Source: Sideroxydans sp. CL21
GTDB taxonomy: Bacteria > Pseudomonadota > Gammaproteobacteria > Burkholderiales > Gallionellaceae
Length of the DNA stretch: 64,000 bases
Direction: 5' to 3'
Assembly: GCF_902459525.1 (NCBI RefSeq)
Contig: NZ_LR699166.1
Location: 721,501-785,500, forward strand
Part shown: piece after piece, positions 35,901 through 43,881 of the stretch
Layout of the letters: the number at the start of each line of letters is the position of its first letter
How positions within the stretch are numbered: position 1 is the first letter of the stretch
The notes under the pieces: generated by a model
Seen by the model: only the letters and a program-made list of their open reading frames with translations
What the model was told of the DNA's origin: nothing
The model's database searches: none
Program-made: the position numbers and the translations under genes

Positions 35901-36191
35901 GAGAATATCAGCGGGGACGGGCTGGATGCGTCCCACAAGGCGGGTGGGGTGGCAGAGAAGATACGCGAAGCGCTGTCGCAGCCCTATCACCTGAACGGGC
36001 AGGAATGCCATAGCTCGCCCAGTATTGGTATCAGCCTGTACCACGGCAATGAAGAATCGATGGACGCCCTGATCAGGCAGGCCGATGCCGCGATGTATCA
36101 GGCAAAAGAGGCGGGACGCAACAATGTGCGTTTTTACGACGCCCAGATGCAGCAAAACTGGGAGACGCAGCCCCTGACGGTCCCAGATTAG
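32952..36191 (+). CDS. Membrane sensor diguanylate cyclase (Cache-like, HAMP, four PAS, GGDEF)
   Basis: Makes cyclic di-GMP in response to a periplasmic signal. 1079 residues from a GTG at 32952, which overlaps the previous stop and follows GAGGA. TM1 about 17-35, a large periplasmic sensor about 36-335 resembling double Cache domains, TM2 about 340-358, HAMP to about 412, PAS domains starting near 413, 541, 660 and 777 (the last is followed by WDRRKNGEIYPKW), then GGDEF from about 895. The active site GGDEF is intact at 975-979 and an inhibitory-site RxxD (REVD) stands five residues before it. No EAL domain follows. The N terminus carries a tandem KFSDI duplication. Confidence 0.92.
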   Translation: MKFSDIKFSDIGLSARITFWALLLVVAGGLLWMNKDLENDREVYLSERSADLKMDIHLEQVRLTQSIDSLRQDVLFLASLPSVSGIVRASANNGIDPRDKSTYAEWEVRLQEILAAFLRAHPEYYQASYIGAAGEGRELVQVENRDGHVVVAPHDALQARGDRDYFKAGLMLTAGRVYLSDFAPDLEQGGTQELHRPALHAVTTVFDASGRVFGMVVINKDVHSLFASISEGLPSAVQSYMADQYGHYLFHADAKSSEPGGKDNVAGDFPALKPMFEPQTKHNDPSFQTVSDGNGGYLAAERVYFDVSDPSRFLLLACHLPANAAVQGFKEISQPDLVDTMLVMLLVGVVFMLVLRRTFSPLNRITVAAHEIAAGNRSVRLEETGKGEIRKLAKALNTMLDKLSDSDQIKQESVFRKELIEALPGVFYMIDAQGRFLLWNHNLERVLQLGPEEMAASHPLDFFGGEDKSNIERTIRQVFAKGDGEVEAELVSKDGTRTPYHLNGRRVERDGAPVLVGLGLDITRQRESLREAKTQLRRNQTLMRNSMEGIHVLDIDGNVLEANDAFCSMLGYTREEILQLNVRDWDVHYPAEELRARISSFIGRSDMFDTMHRRKDGSVIDVEICVNGVVIDDKAYLFASSRDITERKKLQIAQQRYKQVIDAAMDGYWMVNTDGILEEVNEAYANMSGYTMRELVGMHISQLDANENEAEVRVHTDRLMAQGYGRFESQHRRKDGRVFDVEVSVTFLPEAGKFFVFSHNITLRKQAEQALRVAAATFEMHEAILITDAQASIVRVNSAFTDITGYSSEDVIGKNPRIMSSGRHDKAFYAALWGQILDTGSWAGEIWDRRKNGEIYPKWMTITAVKNQRGETTQYVAIFSDITERKRAEEEIRNLAFYDALTQLANRRLFIERFQTALATSVRYGGHGAILFVDLDRFKHLNDTLGHDYGDLLLIEVAARIKSCVREVDTVARFGGDEFVVLLENISGDGLDASHKAGGVAEKIREALSQPYHLNGQECHSSPSIGISLYHGNEESMDALIRQADAAMYQAKEAGRNNVRFYDAQMQQNWETQPLTVPD
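32955..32984 (+). repeat. 15-bp tandem duplication at the start of the diguanylate cyclase gene
   Basis: AAATTCAGCGACATC occurs twice with no gap (32955-32969 and 32970-32984), adding KFSDI a second time just after the start codon. It is a recent-looking, frame-preserving duplication. Confidence 0.9.
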
Positions 36192-36268
36192 TCCCTGATG
36201 TCATATACATACATGCGAAGCCCGGCGTTTCCGCTTTATAATGCCCGAAAATAACAGAACGGTCGGGC

Positions 36269-37237
36269 ATGAAAAAAAGAACAGACGCTCTAAAAGTGCT
36301 GGTGGTGGAAGACAGCAAGGTCACAATGAAAGTCCTTTGCAATTTCCTCGAACGCATGGACATCAAACATCCCCTGACCGCCGAGACCGGCGCTGCAGCC
36401 ATCGAGATTTATCGCAAGGAACGCCCCGATATCATCCTGCTTGATGCGCAACTGCCCGATATCGACGGCTTCGACATCGCCAAGGAGATACGCGCAACCG
36501 AACGGAAGGAAGATTGGACCGCGATCATCTTCCTGACCAGCATGACCAAAGATGCGGATCTCGCGCGCGGCATCGAAGTGGGCGGAGATGACTACCTGAT
36601 GAAGCCGGTAAGCGAGGTGGTTCTGCATTCCAAGATACGCGCCATGCGCAGGCTGATCGAGATGCAGCGCTCGCTGGTCGATGTCACCCATCAGCTGAAT
36701 GCCGCCAACAGGGAATTGCAGCGCCTGTCCACCACCGACGGTTTGACGGGAATTCCCAACCGCCGCATGTTCGACGAATTGTCCCTGCGCGAATGGCGCC
36801 GTTGCGAGCGCATGAAGAAACCCATCGCGCTGGTGATGCTGGATGTCGATAATTTCAAACTGTTCAACGATGCATACGGGCATCAGGCCGGAGACGAGTG
36901 CCTGCGCGCCGTAGCCGGCCAGGTGGCGCGCGCCGCGCCGCGCGCAGCAGACCTGGCTGCACGCTATGGCGGCGAGGAGTTTGCCCTGGTGTTGGGCGAG
37001 ACCGATGCCGATGGCGCGCGCTGGGTGGCGGAGAACGTGCGCCAGCATGTGAGCGAACTCCATATCTTGCATGCCACGCCCAAACGCCATGTCACCCTCA
37101 GTTGCGGTGTGACCTCAGTTCTCCCGGCAAGCGGCCTCTCGTTTGAAACGTTGCTGCGTTCCGCAGACCGGGCTTTGTATCAGGCCAAGGCTGACGGGCG
37201 CGACCGGGTGGTGGTGAATCAATACGGACAGGTTTGA
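36269..37237 (+). CDS. Response regulator diguanylate cyclase (REC-GGDEF)
   Basis: Cytoplasmic cyclic di-GMP synthase under phosphorelay control. The 322-residue protein has a receiver domain with VVEDSK, phosphoacceptor D59 in IILLDAQLPDIDGF and Lys112 (LMKP), a short helical linker, then a GGDEF domain starting STTDGLTGIPNRRMF with the active motif GGEEF at 234-238. The inhibitory site RAAD at 225-228 is in the right place. It lies 77 bp after the sensor cyclase in the same direction. No histidine kinase is nearby, so its phosphate donor is unknown. Confidence 0.93.
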   Translation: MKKRTDALKVLVVEDSKVTMKVLCNFLERMDIKHPLTAETGAAAIEIYRKERPDIILLDAQLPDIDGFDIAKEIRATERKEDWTAIIFLTSMTKDADLARGIEVGGDDYLMKPVSEVVLHSKIRAMRRLIEMQRSLVDVTHQLNAANRELQRLSTTDGLTGIPNRRMFDELSLREWRRCERMKKPIALVMLDVDNFKLFNDAYGHQAGDECLRAVAGQVARAAPRAADLAARYGGEEFALVLGETDADGARWVAENVRQHVSELHILHATPKRHVTLSCGVTSVLPASGLSFETLLRSADRALYQAKADGRDRVVVNQYGQV

Positions 37238-37240
37238 CTG

Positions 37241-37681
37241 CTAGCGCGTGTAGTCAGCCCAGTTGTTTGGCGTTTCGTAAAGGCGCACACGTTCCAGCTT
37301 CAGATGGTTGCCGTAAGTGTCGCGGTAGGCATTCGATAGTAAGTCAAAAGCAACCTTGGCCAGATTCTCCGCCGTCGGGATGACTTCCAGTACCACGGTC
37401 TTGTGATTGGGCAAGGTATTCAGAAAATCCAGGACGACCTTGTCCCCGCGATAGACCAGAAAGGCGTGGTCCCACGCATCCACGACCTGCTCTTTGGCAA
37501 TGCGCTTCACATCCGAAAAATCCATCACCATGCCCTGTTCCGAAACGCCTTCGACGGTGATGACATCGCCTGCCAGTGTGATGTCCATGATATAGCGATG
37601 GCCGTGCAAGTGTTTGCACTGGCTGTTGTGGTTGGGGATGCGGTGTCCGGCATCGAATTCCAGGCGGCGGGTGATCTGCAT
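37241..37681 (-). CDS. queD: 6-carboxy-5,6,7,8-tetrahydropterin synthase QueD
   Basis: Queuosine/7-deazaguanine pathway enzyme that converts dihydroneopterin triphosphate. The 146-residue protein has the zinc histidines in FDAGHRI and HLHGHRY, the catalytic Cys in NSQCKHLHGH, and MVMDFSDVK, DHAFLVY and a PTAENLAK segment. All key residues are present. It lies 30 bp after tgpA on the same strand and converges with the REC-GGDEF gene three bases away. Confidence 0.94.
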   Translation of the reverse strand: MQITRRLEFDAGHRIPNHNSQCKHLHGHRYIMDITLAGDVITVEGVSEQGMVMDFSDVKRIAKEQVVDAWDHAFLVYRGDKVVLDFLNTLPNHKTVVLEVIPTAENLAKVAFDLLSNAYRDTYGNHLKLERVRLYETPNNWADYTR

Positions 37682-37711
37682 GATAGGCTGCTTGATTGTG
37701 TGAGGCGCGGA

Positions 37712-39646
37712 TTATAACTTGAAGGCGCGCACCGCATTCCTGAAAGCGGCCAGGCCATCCTTTTCGGCTTCCCCGCCATAGCGCAGCGACGCATAGCGTG
37801 CCGCAAGGTCATAAATTTCTTCAGTCAGTTCCGGCCGCGCGGCAGCGATGCGTGTCGCGTAATCCATAGCACCTTCATGCGGCGCGCGCGGCAAGCCGGC
37901 TTTCTCCAGTTTGCGGCAGGCTTTCAGCCATAAGGCCTGTACCGCATCCGTCTGGCGCACGGAGAGGCGGCGCAGCATGAGGAGCGTGAAGATGCCCACC
38001 AGCAGCGCAACGCCGGACAACATGTTGATCGCCAGCTTTTTCCAGGTGATGTCTTCCATGCCCAGGCGCGTCAGGAAGGCGAACTGGCGTTCCGTGTTGT
38101 AGCCCAGGACCCACTGGTTCCACTGGTTGGTCAGTGCGTCGAGATTGAAGCGCAGCTTGAGCAGAAACGGCGACTGTGTGCGTGCAAAGAAAGGAAGGGT
38201 GGCGTTGTCCGGCAGGGCTGCGTTCAGGCCGCTTTGTATTCTCGCCGGGGAAATGGCTGCAGTCGGATCGATGCGAACCCAGCCACGATCCTGCAACCAG
38301 ACTTCCGCCCAGGCATGTGCATCGTACTGGTGCAGGACGTAATAACCCCCCAGATCGTTATATTCGCCCCCTTGGTAACCTGTCACTACACGCGCCGGCA
38401 AGCCCGCCGCACGCATCAGGAACACGAAGCTGCCGGCGTAGTGTTCGCAGAATCCTTTTTTGGTGGTGAACATAAAATCGTCCACGCTGTTTGTACCGAG
38501 CAGCGGCGGTTCCAATGTGTACTCGAAACCGTTCCGGTTGAAATAGTCGAGTGCGGTCTGCACCAGTGCCATATCGCTGTCGCTGCGTGTGCGCCATTCC
38601 GCAGCGAGCTTCCTGGCTTGCGGGTTGTATCCCGGCGGCAAGGCGAGTGCGCGCTGGAGCTGTTGCGGCGGTTCGCCGAGGTTGGCGCGATAGGAAAGCA
38701 GCGAAGTGGCGCTATAGCGTGTGCGCGCATTCACCGGCGTTCTGCTGAGTACCTGGAAGTCCGGCGCGAGATCGGCCGGGATGGAAATCTTCGCCGGCAT
38801 GTCGAGCACGAACAGCCAGGGTTTGTTGTGTGCTTCCAGCGTCACCGTGTAGTCGACCGGTGTGGTTGCATCGGTAAGCACAGGGCGTTGCAGCGTCGCA
38901 TTGCGTCCGCGCTTCCAGCTTGTGCCGTCGAAATCCCACAGCACCGGCCCGCGCCAGTACATCTGATCGCGAGACGGTTCCTTGCCGTTGAAAACCACGC
39001 GGAACGCCACCGCATCGGACAGGGAAAGTTTGCTCAGGCTGCCAGGCGCCATCGAGTCGGACAGGCCGCTGCTGGCATAGGCGTCCTGCGGCATTCCCCA
39101 CAACGGTCCCTGCACGCGCGGGAACAGTACGAATATGATGAGCGACAGCGGGATGGCCTGTAGCAGCAACACCCCGGCGACGCGCAGGCGCGGCTTGAAC
39201 GCGAGAGTGCCTGTTTGCAGATGTACCCAGGTTGCCATGATGACCAGCAAAGTGACCAGCATGAACAGCGCGGTGGGGATGCTTTGCGAGTAGAAGAAAT
39301 TGGTGATGATGACGAAGCAGGAAAGATAGATCAGTACCGTGACATCGCGCACTGCACGAATCTCAAGCAACTTGAGCGAAGCGAGCAGGATGAGCAGCGT
39401 GACGCCGACTTCGCGCCCGAACAGCGTGCGGAAGGTGGCGGCGATGGCAAGCACGCAGGCGAGGGTGACGACGAGCAAAAGCCAGCGTGGCGGAAGGGGG
39501 TTGCCGCTCCAGGTGAGGTAGGCGCGCCAGGCCAGCAACGCCGAACAGATCGCGCTGACCCACAACGGCAGATGTTCCGCATGGGGCGCGCTGACAAGCA
39601 GAATGCAGGCGATGAGTCCGTAGATGAGCGGGGCGGTGAGTTTCAT
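37712..39646 (-). CDS. tgpA: TgpA-type membrane transglutaminase (DUF3488/DUF4129)
   Basis: Inner-membrane protein (644 residues) with a periplasmic transglutaminase domain, essential in Pseudomonas and of unclear target. N-terminal DUF3488 carries about six helices, the large loop holds the catalytic triad as Cys (KKGFCEHYAGSFV), His (YDAHAWAEVWL) and Asp (RIDPTAA), then comes one more helix and a cytoplasmic DUF4129-like tail. ATG at 39646 overlaps the DUF58 stop (ATGA), which decides the start over an upstream in-frame codon. The order MoxR-DUF58-tgpA is conserved in proteobacteria and suggests these act together. Confidence 0.92.
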   Translation of the reverse strand: MKLTAPLIYGLIACILLVSAPHAEHLPLWVSAICSALLAWRAYLTWSGNPLPPRWLLLVVTLACVLAIAATFRTLFGREVGVTLLILLASLKLLEIRAVRDVTVLIYLSCFVIITNFFYSQSIPTALFMLVTLLVIMATWVHLQTGTLAFKPRLRVAGVLLLQAIPLSLIIFVLFPRVQGPLWGMPQDAYASSGLSDSMAPGSLSKLSLSDAVAFRVVFNGKEPSRDQMYWRGPVLWDFDGTSWKRGRNATLQRPVLTDATTPVDYTVTLEAHNKPWLFVLDMPAKISIPADLAPDFQVLSRTPVNARTRYSATSLLSYRANLGEPPQQLQRALALPPGYNPQARKLAAEWRTRSDSDMALVQTALDYFNRNGFEYTLEPPLLGTNSVDDFMFTTKKGFCEHYAGSFVFLMRAAGLPARVVTGYQGGEYNDLGGYYVLHQYDAHAWAEVWLQDRGWVRIDPTAAISPARIQSGLNAALPDNATLPFFARTQSPFLLKLRFNLDALTNQWNQWVLGYNTERQFAFLTRLGMEDITWKKLAINMLSGVALLVGIFTLLMLRRLSVRQTDAVQALWLKACRKLEKAGLPRAPHEGAMDYATRIAAARPELTEEIYDLAARYASLRYGGEAEKDGLAAFRNAVRAFKL

Positions 39647-40653
39647 GTTTCGCCCAGTCCGAACAACGCCAATCTGCGCAGACATTCGGCGCGATGCGCT
39701 GCACTATGCTGCGGCAGCAATTGCCCCGGCGCAGATCCCGCACCGGCAGACTCTGTCTCGCCGCGCCGGAGTGACACTTCTTTTTGCGGCAGGCGCAGGC
39801 CGTACATCAAGCCCAGTGCATCGGCGTCCAGCACCCAACGCGTGAGCAGTTCCAGCTTTGCTTCCGGCCCGATGTTCGGCAGCAGCGACCAGTCCAGCCA
39901 TAACTCCCGCCCCTGAAAAGCCGAGAACTGCTTCACCTGCAAGCCCTGTTCGCGTGCCAGCGCTTTCCATGCGATGCGCGGCATGGCATCGCCCGCGACG
40001 TAGTTGCGCAAGCCGGAAAAATCCTCGTCGCCTGCTGCCTTTACCTTGCCGATTCCGTCCTGAGTGGACGCAGCGGGCAAAGGTTGCGGTGCGGCCGGCT
40101 TGGGATAGATCAGGCAGCGCACGTCGAAATGGATGTATGTCCAGGCATAAAACAGCCCGAGCGGGTAACGGGTGTACAGCGTCAGCCGTCCGCTATCCAG
40201 CCAGCCGCGCCGGGGTGCGGGGATAGCGAGCTCGACCCGGGTGGAATGCTGTGCGGGAAGATCGAACACCGTGCGGTGCCCGTCGTCGTCATGCAAATGG
40301 AGATGGTGGCGATCCAATCTGCCGGGGTTGTTGAAATGGAACACGAACTTTGCCTGTTCCCCGGCGAACACCGATTCGACGTAGCCTGCGTGTATCTCCA
40401 ACTGTGCCATGTTGCGGAAGGCGTGCAACATGGACATGCCGGCAGTCGTGGCCAGCAGGAAGGTGAGGACGTAACCCAGGCTCAGGTTGTAATTGATGTC
40501 GCCCAGCAGCATCATCACCAGCACAAAGGCAAAGCCGAATCCCTGACTGGAAGGAACGATGTAGATGCGACGCTGGTTGAGTACCAGCGTGCCGGTCTCG
40601 ACGCCGCGGCGGAACGCCCAGTTGCGGAATAGCTTTCTGAAAGTGGCAAGCAC
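39643..40653 (-). CDS. DUF58 domain protein, two N-terminal TM helices
   Basis: Membrane-bound partner in the MoxR/DUF58/TgpA set. It has two adjacent N-terminal helices (GFAFVLVMMLLGDINYNLSLGYVLTFLLATTAG), then a soluble part with a beta-sandwich and the DUF58 block near YVAGDAMPRIAWKALAREQGL (arginine/tryptophan core). The start is uncertain. The open frame runs up to 40740 but that extension translates a REP repeat (PLPLAGEEAIE), so I place the start at a GTG (40653). The stop overlaps tgpA by ATGA. Confidence 0.85.
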   Translation of the reverse strand: MLATFRKLFRNWAFRRGVETGTLVLNQRRIYIVPSSQGFGFAFVLVMMLLGDINYNLSLGYVLTFLLATTAGMSMLHAFRNMAQLEIHAGYVESVFAGEQAKFVFHFNNPGRLDRHHLHLHDDDGHRTVFDLPAQHSTRVELAIPAPRRGWLDSGRLTLYTRYPLGLFYAWTYIHFDVRCLIYPKPAAPQPLPAASTQDGIGKVKAAGDEDFSGLRNYVAGDAMPRIAWKALAREQGLQVKQFSAFQGRELWLDWSLLPNIGPEAKLELLTRWVLDADALGLMYGLRLPQKEVSLRRGETESAGAGSAPGQLLPQHSAAHRAECLRRLALFGLGET

Positions 40654-40670
40654 AGCTTTAACGAGAATCC

Positions 40671-40735
40671 CGCGCAGCGGTTCGATCGCCTCCTCGCCCG
40701 CAAGCGGGAGAGGATTGTGGTGAGGGGGCGGGCAC
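40671..40735. repeat. REP-like repeat between MoxR and DUF58 genes
   Basis: CCTCGCCCGC-AA-GCGGGAGAGG forms a stem with one mismatch, followed by TGGTGAGGGGGCGGG. It belongs to the same repeat family as the pair inside mfd and lies just upstream of the DUF58 start. Confidence 0.65.
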
Positions 40736-40775
40736 GGCAATTTTCATATTGAAGGACGGCTAATTGTCGTGCCAG

Positions 40776-41693
40776 CTAGGGGATGGCTACCGCCTCGATC
40801 AACTCTCGTGCCAGCTTGTCGCCGTCGGAGGTTTGCACATCCTGCACGCTTTGCAGGCGGTGGCTGGCGACACCCGGCAATACCGCCTGGATATCCTCCG
40901 GGATGACGGCGTTGCGCCCGTCCAGCAAGGCCCAGGCACGGGCGGCGGCCAGCAGCGAAAGTCCGGCGCGCGGCGAGAGTCCGTGCACGAATCGCGCCGA
41001 TTCGCGGGTGTGGCGCAGGATGGACTGCACGTAATCGAGCAGGGCGGGAGAGACGAACACCTGCCTGACCTGTTGCTGCAAGTTCATCAGCTCGGCGGTT
41101 TCCATTTGTGGCGCAAGCTTTGCGATGAGGTCGCGCCTCTCCACGCCGGCCAGCAGCCCGCGTTCCGCCTGGGCATCCGGATAACCCAGCTGGATGCGCA
41201 TCAGGAAGCGGTCGAGCTGCGATTCGGGCAACGGAAAGGTGCCGATCTGGTTGGTCGGGTTCTGCGTGGCGATAACAAAAAACGGCACCGGCAGCGGGCG
41301 CGTCTCGCCCTCGCTGGTGACCTGGTGTTCTTCCATCGCTTCCAGCAGCGCGCTTTGCGTCTTGGGCGTGGCGCGGTTCACTTCGTCGGCCAGGATCATC
41401 TGGGCGAAGATCGGCCCCGCGTGGAACCTGAACTCGCCGCTGTCGCGCTGGTAGATCGAGACGCCGAGGATGTCGGCGGGCAGCATGTCGCTGGTGAACT
41501 GAATGCGCTGGAACTGCAGGCCGAGCGTCCTGGCCAGTGCATGCGCCAGCATGGTTTTGCCCACACCGGGCAGGTCCTCGATGAGCAAGTGCCCGCGCGC
41601 CAGCAGGCAGGTGAGCGCCAGCCTGATCTGGCGAGGTTTGCCGAGGATGACTTGTTCGGTTTGAGTGATGACGGCGTGCAGGGGGTGGGACAT
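40776..41693 (-). CDS. MoxR-family AAA+ ATPase
   Basis: A 305-residue AAA+ chaperone-like ATPase of the MoxR group, thought to assemble or mature partner complexes. Walker A reads EDLPGVGKTML, Walker B is MILADEVNR, followed by the sensor-1 block VIATQNPTNQIGTFPLPESQLDRF and the arginine-containing SPRAGLSLL. It is the first gene of a MoxR-DUF58-tgpA run, likely one operon, with a REP repeat before DUF58. Confidence 0.93.
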   Translation of the reverse strand: MSHPLHAVITQTEQVILGKPRQIRLALTCLLARGHLLIEDLPGVGKTMLAHALARTLGLQFQRIQFTSDMLPADILGVSIYQRDSGEFRFHAGPIFAQMILADEVNRATPKTQSALLEAMEEHQVTSEGETRPLPVPFFVIATQNPTNQIGTFPLPESQLDRFLMRIQLGYPDAQAERGLLAGVERRDLIAKLAPQMETAELMNLQQQVRQVFVSPALLDYVQSILRHTRESARFVHGLSPRAGLSLLAAARAWALLDGRNAVIPEDIQAVLPGVASHRLQSVQDVQTSDGDKLARELIEAVAIP

Positions 41694-41702
41694 TCGATTT
41701 CC

Positions 41703-42071
41703 TTATAACAGCACCGCCGCAACCACTTTGCGGTCTTCGGCGACGAGGATGTTGTAGGTGCGGCAGGCGGCGGGGGTGTCCATGAATTCGACGCTGATGC
41801 GGGCTTTGATGAGCTCGCGGTACAGATTGGGATGGGCGAACTGCTGCTTCGCACCGGTGCCGAGCAGCAGCACTTCAGGCTTGAGTGCGAGAAAATACTC
41901 GAAATGTGTTGCAGTCAGCGCGGAAAAATCCGCGGCAGCCCAGTCGGTACGGACTTCTCCGGCCATCACGACCACGGGCTGCTGATAGTGGTGATTGTTG
42001 ACCGCGACATAACCTTTGCCGTGCCCGGTGAACAGATAGAGATTGGTATTTGTGTCCAGATGCAGTGCCAA
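41703..42071 (-). CDS. Mth938-like domain protein (DUF498)
   Basis: A 122-residue protein of the Mth938/Xcc1710 family, function not established. Members in mitochondria (NDUFAF3) help assemble complex I. Visible blocks are VMAGEVRTDWA near the N terminus, PEVLLLGTGAKQQF in the middle and FMDTPAACRTYNILVAEDRKVVAAVLL at the end. The start is a TTG at 42071 preceded by GGAGGG at good spacing. It lies nine bases before the MoxR start and may lead that operon. Confidence 0.82.
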   Translation of the reverse strand: MALHLDTNTNLYLFTGHGKGYVAVNNHHYQQPVVVMAGEVRTDWAAADFSALTATHFEYFLALKPEVLLLGTGAKQQFAHPNLYRELIKARISVEFMDTPAACRTYNILVAEDRKVVAAVLL

Positions 42072-42193
42072 AGGGATCCCTCCATTTGCGGCGGGCAGCG
42101 GCGGCGCGGTAGAATCGCGGCCTTTGCAACGCCTTGTCCGTATGCCGGTGATTCTACCATCGGCACCAGCCTGGCAGATTAGGAAGCACTCAA

Positions 42194-43447
42194 GTGAAAT
42201 CCGAAAAAGATATCCCCGTCATCAAACCGGTATTGAAATCCGCCAAGCTGGCCAACGTCTGCTACGACATCCGCGGCCCGGTGATGGCGCGTTCCAAGCA
42301 GATGGAGGAAGAGGGGCAGCGCATCATCAAGCTGAACATCGGGAATCTCGCCCCGTTCGGCTTCGATGCGCCGGAAGAGGTGCAGCAGGACGTGATCCTC
42401 AATCTGCCGAATTCGTCCGGCTATTCCGATTCCAAAGGCCTGTTCGCCGCGCGCAAGGCGATCATGCACTACACCCAGCTGAAGAAGATCGCGGGCGTCA
42501 CGATCGACGACATCTATATCGGCAACGGCGCTTCCGAGCTCATCGTGATGTGCATGCAGGGACTGCTCAATCCCGGCGACGAAGTGCTGGTGCCCGCGCC
42601 CGACTATCCCTTGTGGACGGCGGCGGTGACGCTGGCGGGCGGCACGCCGCGCCATTACATCTGCGACGAGGCCAACGAGTGGAACCCCGACCTCAAGGAC
42701 ATGCGCAGCAAGATCACGCCGAATACCAGGGCCATCGTCGTGATCAACCCGAACAACCCGACGGGTGCCGTCTATTCCGACGAGATACTCAGGGAGATCA
42801 TCCAGCTCGCGCGCGAGCATCAACTGATCATCTTCGCCGACGAGATCTACGACAAGGTTTTGTATGACGGCATCACGCACACATCCATCGCTTCGCTGGC
42901 GGACGATGTGTTGTTCGTCACGCTCAACGGGCTGTCCAAGAACTATCGCGCATGCGGTTACCGTTCGGGCTGGATGGTCGTCTCCGGTGCAAAGAAGACC
43001 GCGCAGGACTATCTGGACGGCCTGAACATCCTCGCCTCGATGCGTCTGTGCTCCAACGTGCCCGGGCAGTACGCGATCCAGACCGCACTGGGCGGCTACC
43101 AGAGCATCAACGACTTGGTCGCGCCCGGCGGCAGGCTGTACAAGCAGCGCGAGCTTGCCTACAAGCTGCTCACCGCCATTCCCGGCGTGACCTGCGTCAA
43201 GCCCAAGGCCGCGCTGTACCTGTTTCCGAAGCTCGATCCGAAGATGTACCCGATAGAGGACGACCAGAAATTCATCCTCGAACTGCTGGAGCAGGAAAAG
43301 GTGCTGATCGTGCAAGGCAGCGGCTTCAACTGGCCACACACCGACCACTTCCGCGTGGTGTTTCTGCCCAATTCCGATGATCTGACCGAAGCGATCGGGC
43401 GCATAGCACGTTTCCTGGAGAGCTATCGCAAGCGGCACGGGACATGA
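42194..43447 (+). CDS. alaA: Alanine-synthesizing aminotransferase (AlaA type)
   Basis: PLP aminotransferase (417 residues) that makes alanine from pyruvate with glutamate as donor. Long identical runs with E. coli AlaA include LNIGNLAPFGFDAPEE (with one change), YIGNGASELIV, PAPDYPLWTAAVTL, INPNNPTGAVYS, FADEIYDKVLYD and the PLP lysine in LNGLSKNYR. The start is a GTG at 42194 with AGGAAG seven bases upstream. In betaproteobacteria this gene commonly precedes hom and thrC, as here. Its stop overlaps the GNAT gene. Confidence 0.92.
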   Translation: MKSEKDIPVIKPVLKSAKLANVCYDIRGPVMARSKQMEEEGQRIIKLNIGNLAPFGFDAPEEVQQDVILNLPNSSGYSDSKGLFAARKAIMHYTQLKKIAGVTIDDIYIGNGASELIVMCMQGLLNPGDEVLVPAPDYPLWTAAVTLAGGTPRHYICDEANEWNPDLKDMRSKITPNTRAIVVINPNNPTGAVYSDEILREIIQLAREHQLIIFADEIYDKVLYDGITHTSIASLADDVLFVTLNGLSKNYRACGYRSGWMVVSGAKKTAQDYLDGLNILASMRLCSNVPGQYAIQTALGGYQSINDLVAPGGRLYKQRELAYKLLTAIPGVTCVKPKAALYLFPKLDPKMYPIEDDQKFILELLEQEKVLIVQGSGFNWPHTDHFRVVFLPNSDDLTEAIGRIARFLESYRKRHGT

Positions 43448-43881
43448 GGATCGTCGAGGTATTTGCGGAAGGCGGTGGGGTCGCCGGCGCTGAATGGTTG
43501 GCGCGAGCAGAACCCGTGCATCGCCAGTTGCGCCCGCATCTTCCGACCGACTATGCTGCAAAAATGGAACGCGTACTGAAAGGTGCGCGCATGGTGTTGG
43601 CGGTCGAGGGCGACACAGTTCTTGGATTGGCGGTCTATCGCTGGCACGAGAATACTTTCGATGGCTTGAAGTTCTACATCGACGATCTCGTTACCGACAG
43701 TGTTCGCCGATCGGAGGGTGTGGGTCATTTTTTGATCGCGCATCTGGAAGAGGTTGCCAGGAAACTGGGTGCAAGCGGCCTGGTGCTGGATTCCGGCACG
43801 CAACGCACGCAGGCGCACAAGTTCTATTTTCGCGAAGGTTTTGTCATTCCCGCTTTTAACTTTAAGAAATCATTCTCATGA
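43444..43881 (+). CDS. GNAT-family N-acetyltransferase
   Basis: A 145-residue acetyltransferase with the acetyl-CoA loop RRSEGVGHFLIAHLEEVARKLGAS and the closing motif LDSGTQRTQAHKFYFREGF. The substrate is unknown. It overlaps alaA upstream and hom downstream by four bases each (ATGA both times), so it sits in the middle of a tightly coupled alaA-GNAT-hom run. Confidence 0.88.
   Translation: MRIVEVFAEGGGVAGAEWLARAEPVHRQLRPHLPTDYAAKMERVLKGARMVLAVEGDTVLGLAVYRWHENTFDGLKFYIDDLVTDSVRRSEGVGHFLIAHLEEVARKLGASGLVLDSGTQRTQAHKFYFREGFVIPAFNFKKSFS

Noticed and set aside
34587-36155. 522-codon open frame antisense to the sensor cyclase
   Set aside because: It mirrors the PAS-GGDEF coding region, and no ribosome site or recognisable motif is present.
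40654-40740. N-terminal extension of the DUF58 protein
   Set aside because: The extra residues are the translation of a REP repeat and do not resemble the family, so the start was moved downstream.
42179-43561. 460-codon open frame antisense to alaA
   Set aside because: It is a shadow of the strongly conserved aminotransferase.
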